From Prochlorococcus sp. AG-436-C05 (GTDB taxonomy: Bacteria > Cyanobacteriota > Cyanobacteriia > PCC-6307 > Cyanobiaceae), in assembly GCA_003209795.1 (NCBI GenBank), contig QCPB01000011.1, positions 1 through 38,090 of the forward strand: DNA of 38,090 bases. The letters run 5' to 3'. The notes beneath the pieces are model-generated. The model worked only from the letters and a program-made list of their open reading frames with translations. It did not search any database and was not told the origin of the DNA. The position numbers and the translations under genes are program-made. This document shows positions 33,590-38,090 of this stretch, one piece after another. Each line of letters begins with the position of its first letter. The stretch's first letter is position 1.

Positions 33590-34049
33590 TCAAAATGTAA
33601 TCATTGAGTGGTCTCCATTCAAGTTTTCTGGAACCTCCCATTTCAATTACAATTTGAAGTTTATTATCTTTAGTACAAATTGTAATTAAGCTTTCAAGTT
33701 CATCTTGAGATAAGACTTGACCTTCTAGTAACCACAATAATTTATTTTTGTCATTTTCATTAAATAATTCAGATGCTTGGGGTATAACTTGTTGAACTTC
33801 TCCAAGAGCACCATTTCTTCCTACACTTTGATGACCTAGGTGAGGAGGTCTGATGCCGTGCAATTTCATTAAAAACACTTCAGGATCTCCTAATCCTCTA
33901 GCGGAGGTTATGTAAGTTTTATAACCTTTAGCTCTCATTCTTCTTAAAAGACGAGTTTCATATCCACCCTCAAGAGGGGCAAACATCGCTAAACATTTAT
34001 TGTTTTTTAGATCATTATGAAACTTTTTTCCGGTAAGAAGTAATGGCAT
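33579..34049 (-). CDS. ndhN: NAD(P)H-quinone oxidoreductase subunit N
   Basis: NdhN is a cyanobacterial/plastid-specific NDH-1 subunit in the membrane-proximal arm, used in cyclic electron flow and respiration. The 156-residue protein has [13 protein letters not shown] at the start, [48 protein letters not shown] and the C-terminal [19 protein letters not shown] is placed about nine bases before the ATG, a usable ribosome binding site. Its 3' end overlaps ldpA by 11 bases, so the two are one transcription unit divergent from rplC. Confidence 0.96.
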   Translation of the reverse strand: MPLLLTGKKFHNDLKNNKCLAMFAPLEGGYETRLLRRMRAKGYKTYITSARGLGDPEVFLMKLHGIRPPHLGHQSVGRNGALGEVQQVIPQASELFNENDKNKLLWLLEGQVLSQDELESLITICTKDNKLQIVIEMGGSRKLEWRPLNDYILNEF

Positions 34050-34110
34050 AAAGATTTCCTTTATTTATATATTATTTCATTTTATGGTACTTGATGATGT
34101 ACAATTGAAA

Positions 34111-34145
34111 CTCGGTGAATTTTTAAGCTCGAAAGCTAGCCGAGC
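34111..34145 (+). promoter_or_regulatory. Hairpin region with alternative pairings upstream of rplC
   Basis: CTCGG (34111-34115) can pair with CCGAG (34140-34144) around an inner AGCT-CGAA-AGCT stem (34126-34137). Alternatively GCTCG (34127-34131) pairs with CGAGC (34141-34145). The two folds exclude each other. The position is in the ndhN-rplC gap; strand and transcription are not known. Confidence 0.35.
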
Positions 34146-34187
34146 CTCTGTAATTTTCACATTTTTTAGCGTTTCGTTAAAAAAATT

Positions 34188-34240
34188 AGGATGGGTTAAC
34201 CCAAAGAGAAACTATCTATTTTTTAGATAAGTCTCATCCT
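34188..34240 (+). promoter_or_regulatory. Candidate branched leader structure of the ribosomal operon
   Basis: AGGATG (34188-34193) pairs with CATCCT (34235-34240). Between them are GGGTTAACCC (34193-34202, sharing G34193) and the 6-bp hairpin TATCTA-TTTTT-TAGATA (34213-34229). A further small stem, CCTTT/AAAGG, is at 34268-34285. The array lies about 90 bases before the rplC ATG, as would suit an r-protein autoregulatory leader. Function is inferred. Confidence 0.45.
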
Positions 34241-34331
34241 TATAAAATTGTTTTTTGATTAGCTACCCCTTTAACTATTAAAAGGTTTAGAAAATTCAAA
34301 AATTAATTATCAGCTAGTCTACTCAAATCTT

Positions 34332-34985
34332 ATGTTGATAGGAATTTTAGGAAAGAAATTGGGCATGTCCCAACTTTTTGATGATGATGGTAATGCCGTA
34401 CCAGTCACTCTTATAGAGGCTGGTCCATGTCGTGTTACCCAATTAAAAACCCAGGCTTTGGATGGTTATACTGCCGTTCAAATAGGTTACGGTTTATCAA
34501 AAGATAAGCAGATGAGTAAGCCTGAGAAGGGACATTTACTGAAGTCAGGTGAAGAACTTTTAAAGCATTTGAAAGAATATAGAGTTGAAGAAACCTCCAC
34601 TTATGAAGTTGGAAATCAAATAACGGTTAATAATTTTGAGGTTGGTCAAAAAGTTGATATCAGTGGCAAATCTATGGGTAGAGGGTTTGCTGGTTATCAG
34701 AAAAGACATGGTTTTAGCAGAGGGCCCATGAGTCATGGTTCAAAAAATCATAGAGCTCCAGGATCCACAGGTGCAGGTACTACTCCAGGTAGAATTTATC
34801 CTGGTAAAAGAATGGCAGGAAGATATGGAGGAAAAAAAATTACTACTAAGGGTTTATTAGTAGTCAAGATTGATGACCAAAAAAATTTACTTGTGGTAAA
34901 AGGTTCTGTACCAGGTAAGCCCGGCTCAATTGTCAACATTAAGCCTAATAATGTTGTAGGAAAAAAAGGAGGTGAAAAATCATGA
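34332..34985 (+). CDS. rplC: 50S ribosomal protein L3
   Basis: L3 is an early-assembly 23S rRNA binder. The 217-residue protein has the N-terminal [32 protein letters not shown], the [21 protein letters not shown] loop reaching the peptidyl transferase centre, and [14 protein letters not shown]. It is the first gene of the operon in cyanobacteria, because rpsJ is elsewhere. No Shine-Dalgarno is seen before the ATG, unlike rplD, and the 282-base gap upstream is rich in stems. The stop overlaps the rplD start as ATGA. Confidence 0.98.
   Translation: MLIGILGKKLGMSQLFDDDGNAVPVTLIEAGPCRVTQLKTQALDGYTAVQIGYGLSKDKQMSKPEKGHLLKSGEELLKHLKEYRVEETSTYEVGNQITVNNFEVGQKVDISGKSMGRGFAGYQKRHGFSRGPMSHGSKNHRAPGSTGAGTTPGRIYPGKRMAGRYGGKKITTKGLLVVKIDDQKNLLVVKGSVPGKPGSIVNIKPNNVVGKKGGEKS
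34967..34975 (+). promoter_or_regulatory. Strong Shine-Dalgarno for rplD
   Basis: AGGAGGTGA lies inside the end of rplC, about seven bases before the rplD ATG at 34982. It is the strongest ribosome binding site in the window and sets the rplD start. Confidence 0.8.
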
Positions 34986-35614
34986 AAACTCTCGACACTC
35001 TTAAGTGGGACGGTAAAAAAGCAGGTAAGGTCTCGATCGATTTAAAAGTAGCTAAGGAAACTTCTTCTGCCGACTTAATACATAGAGCAGTTCTTAGACA
35101 ATTAGCAAATAAGAGACAAGGTACCGCATCTACCTTGACAAGAGCTGAAGTCAGAGGTGGTGGTAGAAAACCATACAAACAGAAGGGTACTGGAAGAGCT
35201 CGTCAAGGATCAATAAGAACTCCTTTAAGACCAGGCGGTGGAATAATTTTCGGACCTAAACCACGTTCTTACAACTTAGATATGAATCGCAAAGAAAGAA
35301 GGTTAGCTCTTAGAACAGCACTTATGTCAAGAGTTAATGATATTAAGGCTGTAGAGAATTTTGGGTCTACATTAAATCAGCCAAAAACAAGTGAAATCAT
35401 TAATGGTCTTGCTCGTTTAGGAATAGAAAAGTCAGAAAAGGTTTTGGTAATTCTGGATAGTCCTTCGGATGTAATAAAAAAATCTATTAATAACATTGAA
35501 AAAGTAAAATTAATTGCTGCTGATCAATTAAATGTATTTGATATTCTTAACGCTAATAAGTTAGTTATAGGTCAATCAGCAATAAATAAAATTCAAGAGG
35601 TTTATGCATCATGA
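34982..35614 (+). CDS. rplD: 50S ribosomal protein L4
   Basis: L4 lines the exit tunnel and, in E. coli, represses its own S10 operon by binding the leader. The 210-residue protein shows the long loop region [39 protein letters not shown] and the C-terminal [13 protein letters not shown]. The start has a strong Shine-Dalgarno and an ATGA overlap with rplC; the stop overlaps rplW in the same way. Leader control by L4 is plausible here but is not shown in cyanobacteria by this sequence. Confidence 0.98.
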   Translation: MKTLDTLKWDGKKAGKVSIDLKVAKETSSADLIHRAVLRQLANKRQGTASTLTRAEVRGGGRKPYKQKGTGRARQGSIRTPLRPGGGIIFGPKPRSYNLDMNRKERRLALRTALMSRVNDIKAVENFGSTLNQPKTSEIINGLARLGIEKSEKVLVILDSPSDVIKKSINNIEKVKLIAADQLNVFDILNANKLVIGQSAINKIQEVYAS

Positions 35615-35913
35615 ATAAATTATTTGATTCACGTTTAGCAGATGTAATAAGGAAGCCAGTTATTACAGAAAAAGCTACAAATGCACTAGATCTTAACCAA
35701 TATACTTTTGAAGTCGATCATAGAGCTTCGAAACCTCAAATAAAATCTGCAATTGAGGCCTTATTTAGTGTTAAAGTTATAGGAATTAATACTATGAATC
35801 CTCCTAGGAGAACAAGAAGAGTCGGTAAATTTTCCGGTAAACGTTCTCAAGTTAAAAAGGCTATTGTACGTCTTGCTGAAGGAGACAAAATTCAACTATT
35901 TCCAGAATCTTAA
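35611..35913 (+). CDS. rplW: 50S ribosomal protein L23
   Basis: L23 sits at the tunnel exit and is a docking site for trigger factor and SRP. The 100-residue protein has [16 protein letters not shown], the [15 protein letters not shown] segment and [18 protein letters not shown] near the rRNA-binding loop. It starts inside the ATGA overlap with rplD, with AAGAGG about ten bases upstream. rplB follows after 12 bases. Confidence 0.97.
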   Translation: MNKLFDSRLADVIRKPVITEKATNALDLNQYTFEVDHRASKPQIKSAIEALFSVKVIGINTMNPPRRTRRVGKFSGKRSQVKKAIVRLAEGDKIQLFPES

Positions 35914-35925
35914 GGAGTTTTAATC

Positions 35926-36789
35926 ATGGCAATTCGTAAATTTAAACCTTATACACCTGGAACTAGACAAAGAGTAGTTACTGACTTTAGTGAGATAACC
36001 AGTTCAAAACCAGAAAGATCTCTAATAGTTTCAAAACATAGACTTAAAGGGAGAAATAATCGAGGGGTAATTACCTGCCGTCACCGTGGAGGTGGCCACA
36101 AAAGACAATATAGATTAGTTGACTTTAGAAGAGATAAAAGAAACATAAATGCTAAAGTTGCAGCTATTCACTACGATCCTCATAGAAACGCTAGGCTTGC
36201 ACTTTTATTTTATGAAGATGGAGAGAAGAGATATATCATTGCGCCAGCAGGGATAAAAGTTGGTCAAAATGTTATTGCTGGTGAAAGTGTTCCAATTGAA
36301 GATGGAAATGCAATGCCTCTTTCATTTATGCCATTAGGATCAAGCGTGCATTGCGTTGAACTATATGCTGGCAAAGGTGCGCAAATGGTCAGATCAGCAG
36401 GCTCTAGTGCCCAAGTTATGGCTAAAGAGGGTGATTATGTTGCGTTAAAACTCCCATCTACTGAAGTTCGACTTGTAAGGAAGGAATGCTATGCAACTCT
36501 TGGAGAGGTTGGTAACTCCGAAATAAGAAATACTAGCCTTGGTAAAGCAGGAAGAAGAAGATGGCTTGGAAGGAGACCTCAAGTAAGAGGAAGTGTAATG
36601 AACCCTTGTGACCATCCACATGGAGGAGGAGAAGGAAAAGCACCAATTGGTAGAGCAGGTCCTGTCACTCCATGGGGGAAGCCTGCCCTCGGTTTAAAGA
36701 CACGTAAAAAGAATAAACCAAGCAATAAATTAGTAGTTCGAAAGCGTCGTCGTGTTTCTAAGAGGAGTAGAGGAGGCAGAGACTCTTGA
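35926..36789 (+). CDS. rplB: 50S ribosomal protein L2
   Basis: L2 helps join subunits and supports peptidyl transferase activity. The 287-residue protein has the N-terminal [33 protein letters not shown] (split by motif limits), [16 protein letters not shown], the [19 protein letters not shown]-terminal loop and a basic tail ending [14 protein letters not shown] good Shine-Dalgarno (AAGGAG) precedes the ATG. A 38-base gap separates it from rpsS. Confidence 0.98.
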   Translation: MAIRKFKPYTPGTRQRVVTDFSEITSSKPERSLIVSKHRLKGRNNRGVITCRHRGGGHKRQYRLVDFRRDKRNINAKVAAIHYDPHRNARLALLFYEDGEKRYIIAPAGIKVGQNVIAGESVPIEDGNAMPLSFMPLGSSVHCVELYAGKGAQMVRSAGSSAQVMAKEGDYVALKLPSTEVRLVRKECYATLGEVGNSEIRNTSLGKAGRRRWLGRRPQVRGSVMNPCDHPHGGGEGKAPIGRAGPVTPWGKPALGLKTRKKNKPSNKLVVRKRRRVSKRSRGGRDS

Positions 36790-36827
36790 TTACTTCAATT
36801 ATTACTTTAATTTCTATTTTATAAATC

Positions 36828-37106
36828 ATGGGACGTTCACTAAAAAAAGGACCTTTTATCGCAGATAGCCTGCTCAAAAAGGTAGAAAAACAAAATACTG
36901 ATAATGACAAGTCTGTTATCAAAACTTGGTCTAGATCCTCTACAATATTGCCTGTAATGATTGGCCATACAATTGCGGTACATAACGGTAAGGCGCATAT
37001 CCCCGTTTTTATTACTGAACAAATGATTGGCCATAAATTAGGTGAATTTGCCCCCACACGTACTTATCGTGGTCATATAAGAGATAAGAAAGGAGCAAAA
37101 TCATGA
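36828..37106 (+). CDS. rpsS: 30S ribosomal protein S19
   Basis: S19 is a late-assembling head protein of the 30S subunit contacting the A-site tRNA region. The 92-residue protein begins [19 protein letters not shown] and contains [24 protein letters not shown], cut here for length, and [14 protein letters not shown]. Unlike most of its neighbours it has no clear Shine-Dalgarno in its 38-base gap, and the stop overlaps rplV as ATGA. Confidence 0.97.
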   Translation: MGRSLKKGPFIADSLLKKVEKQNTDNDKSVIKTWSRSSTILPVMIGHTIAVHNGKAHIPVFITEQMIGHKLGEFAPTRTYRGHIRDKKGAKS

Positions 37107-37498
37107 CACAAACACCCGAAACAACAAAAACAGCAAAAACAGCAATTGCTCATGGGAACTATATTCGTGGTTCAGCTTCAAAAGTAAGAAGAGTTCTAGA
37201 CCAAATTAGGGGAAGATCCTATAGGGATGCGTTAATTATGTTGGAATTCATGCCTTATAGATCTACTGATCCTATTACTAAAGTTTTAAGATCAGCAGTC
37301 GCTAATGCAGAACATAATTTTGGAATGGATCCATCAACCTTGGTTATTGCCTCTGCTTGGGCTAATAATGGCCCTGTAATGAAAAGGTATAGGCCTAGAG
37401 CTCAAGGAAGAGCTTTCTCTATTAAAAAACAGACTTGCCACATAAGTATTTCTGTGGAATCTGCTCCTACTCAAACTAATGCGGAGGTACAAAACTAA
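37103..37498 (+). CDS. rplV: 50S ribosomal protein L22
   Basis: L22 lines the exit tunnel and binds 23S rRNA domains. The 131-residue protein has a Thr/Lys-rich N-terminal extension ([12 protein letters not shown]) followed by the conserved [29 protein letters not shown], the tunnel loop region [13 protein letters not shown] and CHISISVE. The start has AAAGGAG about six bases upstream and overlaps rpsS by ATGA. The stop overlaps the rpsC start by one base (TAATG). Confidence 0.97.
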   Translation: MTQTPETTKTAKTAIAHGNYIRGSASKVRRVLDQIRGRSYRDALIMLEFMPYRSTDPITKVLRSAVANAEHNFGMDPSTLVIASAWANNGPVMKRYRPRAQGRAFSIKKQTCHISISVESAPTQTNAEVQN

Positions 37499-38090
37499 TG
37501 GGACATAAAATACATCCTTCGGGACTTAGATTAGGGATAACAAAAGAGCACCGTTCCAAATGGTTTGCCACTTCTAAAACTTACCCAATTCTTCTTCAAG
37601 AGGATTTTAAAATTCGTACTTTTATACAAAAGAAATATGGTTCAGCTGGAATTAGCGATGTTTTAATAGCCAGAAAAGCGGATCAACTGGAACTGGAATT
37701 AAAAACAGCAAGACCAGGAGTAATCGTAGGAAGGCAGGGAAGTGGCATTGAAGAACTGAGATCAGGGATCCAAAAAACTATTGGAGATAGGACAAGACAA
37801 GTCAGAATAAATGTTGTCGAAGTAGAGCGAGTTGATGCAGATGCCTTTTTACTTGCTGAATACATTGCACAACAACTAGAAAAAAGAGTTGCTTTTAGAA
37901 GAACCATTAGGATGGCATTACAGAGAGCTCAAAGGGCTGGTGTTTTAGGTCTAAAAATACAAGTTGGAGGAAGATTAAATGGCGCTGAAATTGCCAGAAC
38001 TGAATGGACAAGAGAAGGAAGGGTCCCATTACATACCTTAAGAGCTGAAATTGATTATGCTACTCGCGAAGCAAATACAACTTATGGAGT
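37498..38090 (+). CDS. rpsC: 30S ribosomal protein S3, 3'-truncated by the window
   Basis: S3 is a KH-domain protein at the mRNA entry site. The first 197 codons are present: [20 protein letters not shown], the KH-type [47 protein letters not shown] and [13 protein letters not shown], running off the right edge in [16 protein letters not shown] lies about nine bases upstream of the ATG at the TAATG junction with rplV. Confidence 0.97.
   Translation, partial: MGHKIHPSGLRLGITKEHRSKWFATSKTYPILLQEDFKIRTFIQKKYGSAGISDVLIARKADQLELELKTARPGVIVGRQGSGIEELRSGIQKTIGDRTRQVRINVVEVERVDADAFLLAEYIAQQLEKRVAFRRTIRMALQRAQRAGVLGLKIQVGGRLNGAEIARTEWTREGRVPLHTLRAEIDYATREANTTYG

Noticed and set aside
34081-34098. Second LexA-like site GGTAC...GTAC before ndhN/rplC
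   Set aside because: The two half-sites are eight bases apart instead of four, so it does not fit the cyanobacterial LexA consensus.

Overview
The window is a compact, AT-rich bacterial chromosome segment from a marine picocyanobacterium. By gene content it is Prochlorococcus, most likely a high-light clade. The evidence is psaD, the NDH-1 subunit ndhN, the clock-input protein ldpA, a CURT1/CAAD protein, a cyanobacterial CrtD-type desaturase, cyanobacterial-type glutamate-cysteine ligase, PEP carboxylase, DUF2839, the marine-type psaD-trpE adjacency, very low G+C and very short intergenic gaps. It shows mostly core genome with one small accessory patch. Clade assignment is from general knowledge; no search was run.

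Layout. 1-988: 3' part of purM. 1124-5026: an accessory-looking patch holding two small coupled genes, a secreted FlgT/LPP20-like protein, another secreted protein, a three-gene micro-operon with ATGA overlaps (two of its genes are tandem paralogues), and two coding-like remnants without an in-frame start. It ends at the 3' end of tRNA-Cys (5027-5097, minus). 5062-12967: core genes: LpxB-like glycosyltransferase, RNase D-like exonuclease, a CCB-type b6f assembly factor, hemF, an Mrp ATPase, rodA and a degenerate histidine kinase. 13086-21419: psaD, trpE, gshA, ppc, a GNAT-like gene, tRNA-Arg, recF and speD. 21429-28569: larE, a tandem-duplicated CobO-like protein, a MoeB/ThiF-rhodanese protein, a CURT1/CAAD protein, fructosamine kinase, crtD and tyrA. 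28664-32475: a helicase-like relic, DUF2839, recA with a LexA box, a HAD phosphatase and tRNA-Gln. 32579-34049: ldpA and ndhN on the minus strand. 34332-38090: the L3-L4-L23-L2-S19-L22-S3 ribosomal operon, cut by the window end.

How it fits together. Most genes are housekeeping: purine, tryptophan, tyrosine, haem, glutathione, polyamine and corrinoid metabolism, anaplerotic carbon fixation, thylakoid function, DNA repair and translation. Coupled stops and starts (ATGA, TAATG or zero spacing) tie rodA to the kinase, trpE to gshA, ndhN to ldpA and most ribosomal genes. Clear Shine-Dalgarno sequences are common in the ribosomal operon and rare elsewhere.

I did not find an obvious new multi-gene defence or mobile system, nor any IS element, CRISPR array or phage module. 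The best candidates for a second look are the tRNA-Cys-bounded patch, the structured leader upstream of rplC, the exact 180-residue duplication in the CobO-like protein, the helicase relic without Walker motifs, and the degenerate histidine kinase.
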